DNA from: Symsagittifera roscoffensis
Taxonomy: Eukaryota; Xenacoelomorpha; Acoela; Convolutidae
DNA length: 64,000 nucleotides
Direction of reading: 5' to 3'
Assembly: GCF_963678635.1 (NCBI RefSeq)
Contig: NC_087066.1
Span: 49,535,581-49,599,580, forward strand
The translations under genes and the position numbers were made by a program. Shown in pieces: positions 49,140-58,453 of this stretch. Position 1 is the first letter of the stretch, and each line of letters begins with the position of its first letter. The notes beneath the pieces are model-generated. The model was not told where the DNA came from. It did not search any database and saw only the letters and a program-made list of their open reading frames with translations.

Positions 49140-49990
49140 TCGTTCGAATCAGCAACAGAACCTAAGAAATCATCCATATAAAGTTCCATGTTTCAAAATC
49201 ATCCGTAGGACAGCAGAAGAAGCAGCTGGAAACTTGGCATAATTATCCCTCACGGTTTGTTGGAGCGCAAAATTTGCACAAGAGAGGGGAGTCACGAGCA
49301 CCGAAGATGCGACGTGTGTTTTGAAAAACGTTTACATCACTTGTGGGGTCCTTCTGCCACAAGAAAAGCAATGACGGCTGGTCAGCTGGAATGACTCCTA
49401 CTTGAGGGAATATTCCTTCAATGTCTGCTGATACTGCAAACTTATGTTGTCTGAACCGGAAGAGTACTCTCAACAAGTTCTGCAAAACATCGGGCCCTAC
49501 CAAAAGTGACTGGTTCAAGGATACACCATGAAGATTCGGAGCACCGTTTAAAATTTGCCTCACCTTTCCAGGTTTATTCGGGATATCCACTGGATGGTGG
49601 GGTAAATACCAATTGCGGTCGGTGAGCGTGTTGAACTCATTGTATTCAATAGGAACCATATATCCCATTTCCAAATCGTCCTGAATAGTTTTACCATAAA
49701 TTTTTTTCAGGTCAGGACCTTTTCGAGCCGCTTTTCTAAAGACTTAAGCTGGGTAAACGCGGAGTAGTTAATGTTTGGCAACTTGATATCCTTATCGATC
49801 CAAAGCATACCAACGGAGTATCGATTTCCGTCATGCGAAATAGTCGATTTAAGCGTTTTTAGAGCTTGCTTGTCTGATGCTGAACGCGGATCGGGTGATT
49901 TATATGCACCGTAGGACTCAAGTTCATACCAACTTTGACTTGCTCTGTAAGAGAATTGTCTTCAACACTACACTTGAAACAGTGAAATGG
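49140..49990 (-). pseudogene. Bel/Pao reverse transcriptase
   Basis: The main open piece (49674-49243, 143 codons) contains the RT fingers and palm: WYLPHHPVDIPNKPGKVRQI, NGAPNLHGVSLNQSLL, then KFAVSADIEGIFPQV, where the first catalytic aspartate lies, then QPSLLFLWQKDP. The YMDD box with the two other catalytic aspartates is at 49180-49169, in a different frame after a shift near 49.25 kb. The N-terminal RT portion (49.99-49.68 kb) is present in broken frames. Motif content is nearly complete, but the frame is not. Confidence 0.9.
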
Positions 49991-49995
49991 CAAAC

Positions 49996-50196
49996 CTAAA
50001 GATAATGGTAGAGGACCACTGATGACCTAACCGATTGGTAAGCGTACCGCAAACGGAAATTTTTGCCGCGAATTTCTAATGGTCGGATGGCGTGAAAACA
50101 GTCTTGGCCCATGATCAATTCAACGTCAGAGTATTGGTACGTCAATGAAGGCACTGGAGTCAAATGAGGATAAAAAATTTTTAAGTTCACTGACAT
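49996..50196 (-). pseudogene. Bel/Pao protease C-terminal part
   Basis: The segment VELIMGQDCFHAIRPLEIRG matches the conserved C-terminal strand of Bel/Pao retropepsins (ligand-side GQD). It overlaps the previous frame by about 70 bases, which locates a frameshift. Confidence 0.75.
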
Positions 50197-50722
50197 TCAT
50201 GGTATCAGACCTTAAATTTATATCTGTCTTCACAAAAGGTCGAGCGTGGAAATTGTATGAACTGGATTCATTAATACAAGAAATTACTATTTCTACTTGT
50301 TCCGTCTTGAAAACTTGTGGTGAATTTATTCCACTGACAGTGACGTTCAACTTTTCACAGGACAATTTAAGTTTTTCAGCAAGTTGAGCGGAAACCCAAG
50401 AGTGACTGCAAGCCGAATCATAAAGAACAAGAGTATTAGGGCTGGATGTGTTGGTGGACAGTTTCGATTCAACGAGTTGAAGCAGACCTTTAACACGAAG
50501 AACGGATGTGGCGCAAGTACCTTTAAATTTTTCTAATTCCAGACTAGCGGAATGCGAAGAGGTTTTTCCTTCAGCTGGTGACTTTGTTGAGTCTCTTGCG
50601 GGGTATATTTTTTCGGCTCCGTGAAGGAGCGCATTGTGAGTGCTGTTGCAATCAGGCTTGTTGCAATTTCTAGATTTTTGGCATTTCCGAAAATATGGTC
50701 TGATTGCAGACGGAAAAAACAC
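50126..50722 (-). pseudogene. Bel/Pao zinc knuckle and aspartic protease, N-terminal part
   Basis: A 198-codon frame. Near its start it carries a C/H cluster (CQKSRNCNKPDCNSTHNALL), the Bel-type knuckle that precedes the protease. Around residues 99-110 it has LVLYDSACSHSWVS, the retropepsin active-site motif in the DSA form used by Bel/Pao, followed by the QLAEKLKL flap-side helix. The frame is lost at about 50.13 kb, and the protease C-terminus continues in the 50196-49996 frame (VELIMGQDCFHAIRP). It would process the Gag-Pol polyprotein if intact. Confidence 0.85.
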
Positions 50723-50990
50723 AACTTCTGCTCGGCAGCAAAAATTGATCTTCGAGTAGGAGTTTTCTCTTTGTAGACGCTACAGGACCAAATGGCATGT
50801 TTGCCTTTGCAAACAACACAGGGCGGATACTATTGATTGGGCTTTTTGTCAGATATTTTTGAATAAGACGACAAAATTTTTGTAAATGTTTTAGAGGGGC
50901 CAGCGTCGGCCTAATTTTCCTGATTTCGATTCTTGGGAGCGTTAGCGCGCATTCGCTCACGCACCTCGGCCTTTTCTGCCAGCCAGTCAT
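50670..50990 (-). pseudogene. Bel/Pao gag C-terminus / zinc-knuckle region
   Basis: This frame covers the basic linker between the gag core and the zinc knuckles (PRCVSECALTLPRIEIRKIR). It ends just as the next frame (50722-50126) picks up the second knuckle, which indicates a frameshift in the 50.67-50.72 kb overlap. Confidence 0.6.
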
Positions 50991-51069
50991 TGGAATGGAG
51001 CAAAGATGGCTGGTAAAGTCTCCTTTTCACTGTGTGAAGAGCCCATGATTCCTTCATGTTGGGTGGCAG

Positions 51070-51713
51070 TTAACCTAATGCTTGGTTCAACAAAGCAACA
51101 CCTTCCAAGTCCTTTGTATAGGAGTTTGACTTAAGCACACCAACAAAACTTGAGATGGTAGAAGCAAAACTTATAATGCTGTCGTAATTGTGCATCTTCA
51201 AGGGTTGCAAACAACTTAGTTTGTCAAGATAAACATTAGATATCGTTTGTGGCTGTCCAAATTTCCGAATAAGAGTGTTCAAGGCATCTTTATACATAGC
51301 ACCGGATTACGCAAATTCAGCGATGGCATTTTTTGCTTTCCCAGTTACAAGAGTTTTCAAGTATGTCAACTTGACATCATCACTCAAACGGGTGGAGTCG
51401 TCAGCGATCACAAACTGGCCGAACCCTTCATGCCACTGTAAAGGATCACCGTTGTATTGAGACCATTTTCATTCTGGTAGCGGATCTTTACGGTTCATGA
51501 TAATAATCTCAGCGAGGTCTTCGATAGTTAGAGATTTTTGTTCCTTAATTGGCGTGCAGGGCGGCTTGTTTCGATCAACGTGATTGTTGTCATCAACTTT
51601 ACAATAATAAGGGGATCTGGAAATTGATACTCAGACTCCGGCTGGTAGAAGACGGTTCCACCACTGGTTAAAGGAAAGTTCAAATTCGTGTAATCGAAAG
51701 TCGTATCTGGCAC
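51070..51713 (-). pseudogene. gag: Bel/Pao gag region, frameshifted
   Basis: The capsid-forming part of Bel/Pao. Two frames carry it: 51713-51528 (from near the gag start; DTTFDYTNLNFPL) and 51297-51070 (YKDALNTLIRKFGQPQ, then SNVYLDKLSCLQPLKMHNYD), the latter being the conserved helical segment of Bel/Pao gag proteins. The part between (51.53-51.30 kb) continues in broken frames. Without a single open frame it cannot produce a functional Gag. Confidence 0.8.
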
Positions 51714-52237
51714 GTTTCTAACTTTGACTTTAGACGACGGTAAAGCTAAAGTTTAACTCTGGCTAGTGTAACATTCGCCCGGAAGATACATATCGACGGA
51801 AAATAAAGCTAGGTCCTAAGACGACTGCATAACGTCTAAACAGAGCTTTACATGCTTTTCACCGTCTCTACCAAGCCAGTACTTTTGATGGTCTTTCTAA
51901 CATCGGGTCGACAAAACTTTACTGCTTTCAGCTTCGGTCAAAACACTCAGATTAACTTAATTACATGCTGAAATAGTGAGCTCATGGCTGGGTCTCAGTA
52001 TCCCCAGACCACGAGGTCACTCCTAAAATCAGGGCTACTACTATTTATTGAATTATTGTTGTTTTTGTTCAGTAGATAAAAATAATTATCTCCATCGAAG
52101 GTGGATCAACCCTTTCCCCCATCTCCTAGCTTCTCATCTTAGCAGAATGAATTCAGATGTTAATTAAATTCAATTCAGGGCATAATAGGGAAGCTAAAAA
52201 TTTATGTAAAATAGTTTCAGTCCAAATCCCGAGACCC

Positions 52238-52356
52238 CTCCGGATTCTCGAATCCGGGGAAATAAGACCTGTACTTTCCTTCCGGAAGGCTGTCTTCTAC
52301 CCTTCACCGTTGTTCGCAACGGCCTTGCAACTATTGTAGCGACACAATAGTTGCAA
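52238..52356. repeat. Cluster of four hairpins
   Basis: (a) 52238-52259: CCGGATTC-TC-GAATCCGG plus two flanking pairs. (b) 52278-52289: the perfect palindrome CCTTCCGGAAGG. (c) 52307-52322: CCGTTG-TTCG-CAACGG. (d) 52325-52356: a perfect 13-bp stem, TTGCAACTATTGT paired with ACAATAGTTGCAA across a 6-base loop. All four fall in about 120 bp. A fifth hairpin of 11 pairs with one mismatch lies at 52964-52988. Such structures suit an RNA leader/LTR region or a foldback element; which one cannot be decided. Confidence 0.8.
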
Positions 52357-53385
52357 CTCGGAACGGTCTCTGCTACTTCTGCAATCTGTTGTTGTTTTTC
52401 AATCACAATTCCCGTTGTTATCGCTATCGCAACTAATGTTGTTGTGTGTCTACTTCGGTTTTTCTCCAAAATGGCTAATTTTGACGTTTCTTAGAATTAT
52501 TACGTCATCAATTCGAAATTTTAAAATTTTGGAATTTCCAAATCCTTCAGCCTTCCCGATTTGTCCAATCGTTCGAATAACGCTTCTATTCCTTCAAAAT
52601 CGCCAATTCGGAAGGTTCGCTGCTAAAACCCGAAATTGCTGCGTTTGCATTTTGGTGCATTCTGGTCGAATGTCACATACTCCCCGGACAGTCCGGTCAA
52701 TGTCCTCATTGAATCTCGCAAGGTTCGTAAAATAGGTACAGTGTCATCGAACAGAATTTACAAAATGCACAAAATTACTATTATCCGCGTCATATCAACT
52801 CACTGCAGAATATAAATGGCATCATACTACATCACTATAGCCTTCAAATTCTTTAATTAATCCGCACATTGAGGATATGACCTAAGATAAAAAACATCTT
52901 TTCTGACTTCCAATGTCAATGTCCTGATTAAAAACTTCTTCTCCTAGATTTTTAAAAGATGTTGGTTTGCAGGACAGTCCTGCCAACCAGCAAGCTAAAA
53001 TTATCCTACTACGCTGCTCCCCATCGGAAATCTTGCTTGTTATCGTCCTGAATATTAAAACTAAGAAACTCTGTGGTTAGAAAGAACAATGAAACAATCT
53101 CACTCTTCGAGAGATTACCCAAGCCCTTCATATCACCACAAAGTGATCAGTTCTCCTAGTTGATTAAAAAAAGTCATGCAGGCTGGAATAATTAAATATT
53201 TCTAAATGAATAGTAAGTAAGTGTCTCTAAAGCCACTAACTAAAAACAAAATGAAAATTTATAAATGCAACAAATTCTTTAATGTTCAAAGATCAACTAA
53301 ATGTTTCAGTTTTCAATTACAACTTGGTTGCTTAGTTTCTCACTTGAGTAAAACAACTCTGAGTTTCAATTTCTTCTTCTTCGTC

Positions 53386-53480
53386 ACTCCTTTGTTTTCT
53401 TCTTTTTTCGTCGTTTAGAAGTTCTAAAACTTCTAAATTCTTCTAAATTTCTTTCTTTTTGCCTCTTGTTCTTTCGACAG
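53386..53480 (-). promoter_or_regulatory. Purine-rich tract, possible polypurine tract of the large element
   Basis: Downstream of the 53485 stop the minus strand is almost all purine (AAAAGAAAGAAATTTAG, then GAAAAAAGAAGAAAACAAAG) and then reads GGAG|TGACGAAG. A polypurine tract directly followed by TG is how a 3' LTR begins, but no matching 5' LTR is in the window. Confidence 0.25.
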
Positions 53481-53484
53481 TTTG

Positions 53485-55002
53485 TCAATGTTCCATCTCT
53501 TCCTCCTGTGACACTGACTCTGCACTCTCAGTTTCTGTGTCTTGCAACACATCGTTAGCTATTCTGACGCTGTTGGAAGCAGTCCTCCAACACTTCTGCT
53601 CTTCTACCCTCTGTTTGCAACAAGGTAGGGGATCCACGTTAAATTTTCTGTTTCGGCAGAAGCTGTTGTGGAGACACAAAGTCACGTTTCTCTCCAAATC
53701 TTCCTTCAACATCTCTTCCTTCTCCTTTCCACTACGTTCACTCGTCCTGGAAATTCTCTTTACAGCGGTGGTCACTGCATTCCAATGAGTCACGAAAGCT
53801 CGCTTGAAAGCTCCTGCTCCAATGTCCAGCTGATATTCACTGTACACTCTGCCGTGCTTCGACATATGCTTCTTAGCATATTCATACAACCACGCAGTCA
53901 TGTTAGCTCTGAACCATGGCATCAATCGTCTTCTTGCCCATATCTTCTTCACTTCCATCGGACTGTTTAGAATCTTGCACATTGTCTCAAAAAGATCTAA
54001 ATCTTTCAGACAATCCAATTTCCGCAACTGTTCTCTCGTTGGCGCTTCCTGTCTATTGTTCTCTCTTACATGAGCTTCCAGCCATCGTATCGCCATCATA
54101 ACTCCCACTATCACTATTGTTATGGGCTGTGATGAGTCTGGTAAACCCATGGAGAGCAGCTCTCCAGAGTCCCAGATCAACACCAAATTACTACGCTTGG
54201 GATACCACCAGGTCTGCAGCAGGCAGTGGCAGGGAAACTCGTCATGTGTCAACATGATGCTCCTCCAATTGCGTTTTCCCGAAACTTCCAGTAATGGTTC
54301 CACTTCCATCATCACTCGGTGGACTTCATCATTCTCATCTACTGCATTGTAATCTGTGACAGTTGATCCTCTCTGTTTCTGTCTCTCAAAGTCACTGAAG
54401 TTCCCACTCACGTATCCCATGAACTTCCTTCCCAATATCAATTCCAACTCCTCCTTTGTTCTCTCTTGAACTGCTGAGAACATCTTACATAGCAACTCGT
54501 AAGATTTTTCGTACATTCTCGTTAATCTCACACACTTTGGCTCTGAGAAGGCTTGATCCACGATCGTTCTCGTACTCTTCACATCCACAGCTATGAAATG
54601 CACCGGGTATCTGCTCTTGCACATTGGAGCCAATGTCGAACCCACCAAATATCGTGCTCCTGATGGTCTACAATAAGCCTCACTGTGTCTGATGTTCATT
54701 TCCGCCTCGATCATTTCCCTCCATTTTCCTATGTGTTTCTGCTCGGTTTGCAGAACTCCTGGGAATACTTCTACACTGATGGCTGTGACCATCTCATGTT
54801 TCTGTTCTAGATTCAATAGTGACTCTAAAGAACCAAACATGCTGTAGAATCCTAGTGCAGTCACTAGATTCACCTCGGTTCCTCCATGGCAATCTGCGAT
54901 CAGTCCGTTTCCGTCTTTGCTTTCATCACGACATTCCCAAACAATATCGTCAATTGCTTGTGTTGTCTCTCTAGGGTTTTCACACAATCCAGACCTCCAC
55001 AA
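53485..55002 (-). pseudogene. Large polyprotein, C-terminal domain
   Basis: 505 codons, the last coding piece. It is helical, with aromatic and Cys motifs (NIRHSEAYCRPSGARYLVG, then EFPCHCLLQTWWYPK, then PITIVIVGVMMAIRWLEAHV) and a C-terminal cluster (CLHNSFCRNRK, then DPLPCCKQRVEEQKCW) that could bind zinc. The tail is acidic (ESAESVSQEEEMEH), and the stop at 53485 is followed by non-coding purine-rich DNA, so it is probably the natural end. The true start lies upstream in the preceding frame, since the first about 35 residues overlap ORF 56387-54900. Family unknown. Confidence 0.55.
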
Positions 55003-56387
55003 ACGTGACCTTCCAGTCCACAGACTTCCGCCAGACAGCTACCAGGTTTGACCCAGTCTTCTGGTCCCCAGCCAGGCAACTCCATTTTATCTTCCCCGTT
55101 GCTCCTAGAGGCTGTTATCATCACATTATATATGATGTTCAGGTCACGCAGGTTACAGTCTGCATTCAGCTCCCTCTGCACGTCTTGTGTCGCCCGTAAT
55201 ATCGAGTCAGCTTTGGGACTAGGACACCATGATGGCCTCATCAATTCCCACATTACCATCAAGCTCGTTCTCAGTAATTCATCTGAGAATCCCGACCCAA
55301 ACTCCACTCTTTTGTCGGATTTTGGTACGGAAGGTGCAGTCACCTCTTCTTCCAAGACCAATCCCAATCTGATCTGAGGATTGGTAGCGCTCTTAATCGT
55401 TACAATTCTCGACGTCCAGAATCTTAGCAACACTGCCTGCTCATAATCGAAGAAGCAATCGCGTGTGTCTTCACTCAGGAAAGGGTTGTACGCTATCCCT
55501 ATGATTCCGGATACGTAGCGGTACGACTTCTTCTTGATCGGTCCACAGTACTCACTGGATTTCGGCAGTGCCCCCATAGATTTTTTAATGAGTCTCAGCT
55601 CCTTGTTTGAAAATCTCCTGATTTCGTCTATCTTTCTCATGGGCTCTAACTCCTTGGGTTCTTTCATATTCACCCTCATCGGTTTGTTTTGCTGCATATC
55701 CAGCAGTGCTAGCAAGAGTAAGGCTTTCGCTCGCTCATCGCCCTCCCTCAGCATCTTGACACAGGTGTTCAATGCAGGTACTGAAATCTGCTCTATCATG
55801 AATCGAATGAAACAGAGAGCGTATCTCCGCTTCGCACACGCTACTGCTACTCCCTCTTGGATTATCAGATGCCTCAGGTTCGTCATAAGGAAAACCTTCT
55901 CTTCTTTTGACCTCTTCCTTTCTTCTGAATCATATTCTTCGCGAGTCAGTCCCATCATGCACCAGGCAAACATCAGTTGTAACTCGGTTCTCACGTAAGG
56001 TACAGCCATGAGAGCGTGTATTCTTGGCGCAGTCCTCATCTCTTCTTCGAAGTACCGTAACACCACTGCTTTCCATGGAAGGCTCACCAACTGCTCCATC
56101 GTTTCTGCCTGTATCTCAGACGACGCTAGAGTCCCGTACGCCTTCTGCTTGAGGATGGTGCCTCGCAACATCGTCTCCAGATAACCTTCCATGGCCTTTT
56201 CGTCTTCCAGGGCCATCACATACCCTCTAGCCGAGTTTCGGTATTCTAACATCTCCATGTATCTACCGGCTGGTTCATCTATTGACACAGTCTCCGACAC
56301 TGTTAGTCGGTTATATTCTACTGGTACTAGTTGTCCTGCGACACTTCCCTTTCCGCGATTCATGGGAGATGGCTTAAAGTCTTTCAT
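54900..56387 (-). pseudogene. Large polyprotein, alpha-helical domain 1
   Basis: 495 codons beginning MKDFKPSPMNRGKGSVAG, a plausible true start. The body is strongly alpha-helical (YVMALEDEKAMEGYLETM, then WKAVVLRYFEEEMRTAPRIH, then MRKIDEIRRFSNKELRLIKK), with a Cys cluster near the C-terminus (CLAEVCGLEGHVCGGLDC). The family is not recognised; length and helical content are compatible with a nucleocapsid-like protein, but this is only a shape argument. The frame is lost in the 55.0-54.9 kb overlap with the next ORF. Confidence 0.55.
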
Positions 56388-56402
56388 TGTGCTCTCTCCA
56401 CA

Positions 56403-56864
56403 TTAGCTGAGTATTTCCAATTCTAAGTTTGCTCCAGTCAGAGTGCGGTCACTCCTTTTGGATTTGTAACCTGTCGACTTTATCCCTGCCATGAGAATGG
56501 GTGGCACCATCGCTACATCGGTCAACATTCTGTTCGTGCCAGGTAATTGATAATCACCTTGTCCCAAATCTATGGCCTCTTCGACTCGTTTTCGTTTCGC
56601 TGAATTGACGACTTTTATCGATATCTCCGAATCCACCTTCGTCTTTCCTACTCTCCTCGGCATCACTCTTCTGCCTAACTTCATTTTCATTTCGTTGATC
56701 TTATCAATCACCAATTTCGACCGCATCGTTCCTTTCCTGGTTCTTGACAGATACACCACCTCTCCTTTATCGTGCTGCGACCTGTTTTCACAATGGACTG
56801 GGTTCCATAGCTCTGAACCACTGTCCAGACTTCTTCCATGAACGCCACTCTGTCCAATCTCCAT
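56403..56864 (-). pseudogene. Large polyprotein, basic segment
   Basis: 153 codons, strongly basic (KMKLGRRVMPRRVGKTKV, then NSAKRKRVEEAIDLG), with a hydrophobic patch before the end (LTDVAMVPPILMAGIKSTG). It ends at TAA 56405-56403 and the next ORF opens in the same frame five codons later, so either the TAA is a mutation or two tightly spaced ORFs were encoded. The first about 35 residues probably belong to a shadow frame created by the upstream frameshift. Possible nucleic-acid binding (inference from charge). Confidence 0.5.
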
Positions 56865-56902
56865 CCCGTCCTATTCTCATGGTCACGGTGATGTATTTCC
56901 CA

Positions 56903-58450
56903 CTATTCTTCGGGCAACGTTCCCAAGAAAGGTACTCTGGCTGAGCCCTCTATTCTTCTTCTTCTAGGTGATTCCATGAGGATTCTTGGTTCGTTATTTC
57001 TTGAATTGCCAGGAGAGCTGCTCTCCGGCAAATTCCGTTTCATTTCTGTAAAGGCTGTCGGAGGTTCCAGTGTCGAAATGCTTTCATCCGCTGGCTCAGT
57101 CGTCTCCAACGTATCCGCGTTGTTCTCAAGATCACTAAAGATATTGAAATCCAGGCTGGATACTCCTCCTGTCGATGCCCTGTCGTCTTCCCCACCAGCT
57201 TGACTTGCATCTTGTTGCATGGGTTCTTCCGCTTGACGGCTTCCTCCCCGTCCATCATCTCCTTCTGACATGTCCTTCTTTGAGCTCGAGGGTCCTTGCT
57301 TCTCATTGTCGGTTCCTTCCGGAAATTTCGATATGATCAGTGTGCCTGCTGATCGATCTTCCTCCTCTCCATGGACCACTTTGATTTCCTCGCAGCCGAA
57401 GGGTGCTAGGAAGGTTCTCGCCTGCAGTGTTCCTCCTACTTTCAATTCCGGTTTAACACTAGTCAGGATCAAGGAGGCCTCAGGCAGTTCGGTCCTGCCT
57501 ATCATCTTCATAGGCGCTAAGCCCAATCCCGCCCATTCCTCGTCAAATCTTCCAGGCTTGTGAATCGCGGCATTGCTTATTCGCCTTCTCGTCGCTTGAT
57601 TCGTATAGGCAAATCGTGTGTACTGTAAGGTAAAGTATGGATCCATTGTCCCCTCGAAATTCCCTATTCTCCTTTCATTGGTTTCAAATGCTCTCAACCT
57701 AGGAGTTTGTACTACGGAGACTGCTCCGAGCAACATCCTTCTTATCAGAGGGAATTCAGGGATTTCTTCCGGCAGCTTCTCGTAATCACCCCAATCCTTC
57801 GTCTCTTCTCTCACCTTGTGATATGCTGCAACGAGACGAGGTACTCTGGTTATTTCACCATTCGTTTTATCATAGGGTCTCAGATTCCAAAGCTTCGGAA
57901 ACACCTCGATGTGTCCTCTTTCTACTTCTCCCATGCGATCACGGAAGTGATCGTCAAAGTTGATGACTGTCATCTCTGGCTCTGCTGTTTTCGCAAATAA
58001 CAGATCTTCACTCATGAGCTCCCGCAATGTATGCAGCTCACACCAGTTCGGTACACTACCGTCCACTGCTGATATGAGGTTCAGGTGCAGCACCGACCTC
58101 CTATACGCCTCCACCTTAACGTCAGGGAACGCAAACGTGACTGCTGGTCCATAGATCACTGTCACAAACTCCGTGGCTCCTCTGATCAATGCTAAGGGAT
58201 CGGTTCTCATAGCCAAGCTCAGATCGGTTAACAGGGGCATGCCCCCATCATGTCGTCTAACAACTTCTTCTCTTTCGATAGTCTCATCTTCTCCCATTCC
58301 AAAGCGATTTTGTTGTAAGAGATACTGGATAAGAGTGCGTCTCAGGTCTCTTATCTTGTTCCACGAGTCCGTGGATTTCTTCATATCTAAATTCCTCACC
58401 CTCTCTCTCATCTGCTCTGGACAACGTGTCAATTTCATTAGTCCTCCCAA
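56903..58450 (-). pseudogene. Large polyprotein, central unknown domain and acidic linker
   Basis: 515 codons, in the same frame as the preceding ORF and separated from it by only one stop and one codon. The start at 58450 is TTG, so this is a continuation, not a gene start. Residues 1-370 are a folded, mixed alpha/beta-looking domain of unknown family (HIEVFPKLWNLRPYDK, then GNFEGTMDPYFTLQYTRFAY, then TFLAPFGCEEIKVV). Residues about 370-495 are rich in S, E, D and G. The end is basic (SPRRRRIEGSARVPF). After TAG at 56905-56903 coding continues in another frame (KNSGKYITVTMRIG), so the stop follows a frameshift. Confidence 0.6.
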
Positions 58451-58453
58451 GTT

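Larger units (their letters stand above)
46396..51750 (-). mobile_element. Bel/Pao LTR retrotransposon relic
   Basis: Read on the minus strand, the order is gag, zinc knuckle, aspartic protease, reverse transcriptase, connection/RNase H, integrase with zinc-binding N-terminus, and a DUF5641-like C-terminal domain. This order and these motifs are typical of Bel/Pao, including the PSAPHHGGVWERLVRS integrase signature and YMDD in RT. The coding region is split over all three frames by several frameshifts, stops and an internal 175-bp tandem duplication, so it cannot be translated as one polyprotein. No LTR pair is visible: sequence 3' of the integrase (45.3-46.39 kb) and 5' of gag (51.75-53.3 kb) show no extended match, so the LTRs may be lost, truncated or too diverged. 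It is G+C-richer than the AT-rich DNA to its left. Confidence 0.93.
51750..53480. other. Hairpin-rich non-coding stretch between two retroelements
   Basis: No coding frame is convincing (the 52469-52194 minus frame is low complexity around hairpins). It should hold the 5' LTR/leader of the Bel/Pao relic and the 3' end of the large minus-strand element, but no LTR boundaries could be fixed. Hairpins are listed separately. Confidence 0.5.

Noticed and set aside
51750-52110. Possible primer-binding site and 5' LTR of the Bel/Pao element
   Set aside because: No convincing complement to a tRNA 3' end and no matching sequence on the 3' side below 46.4 kb.
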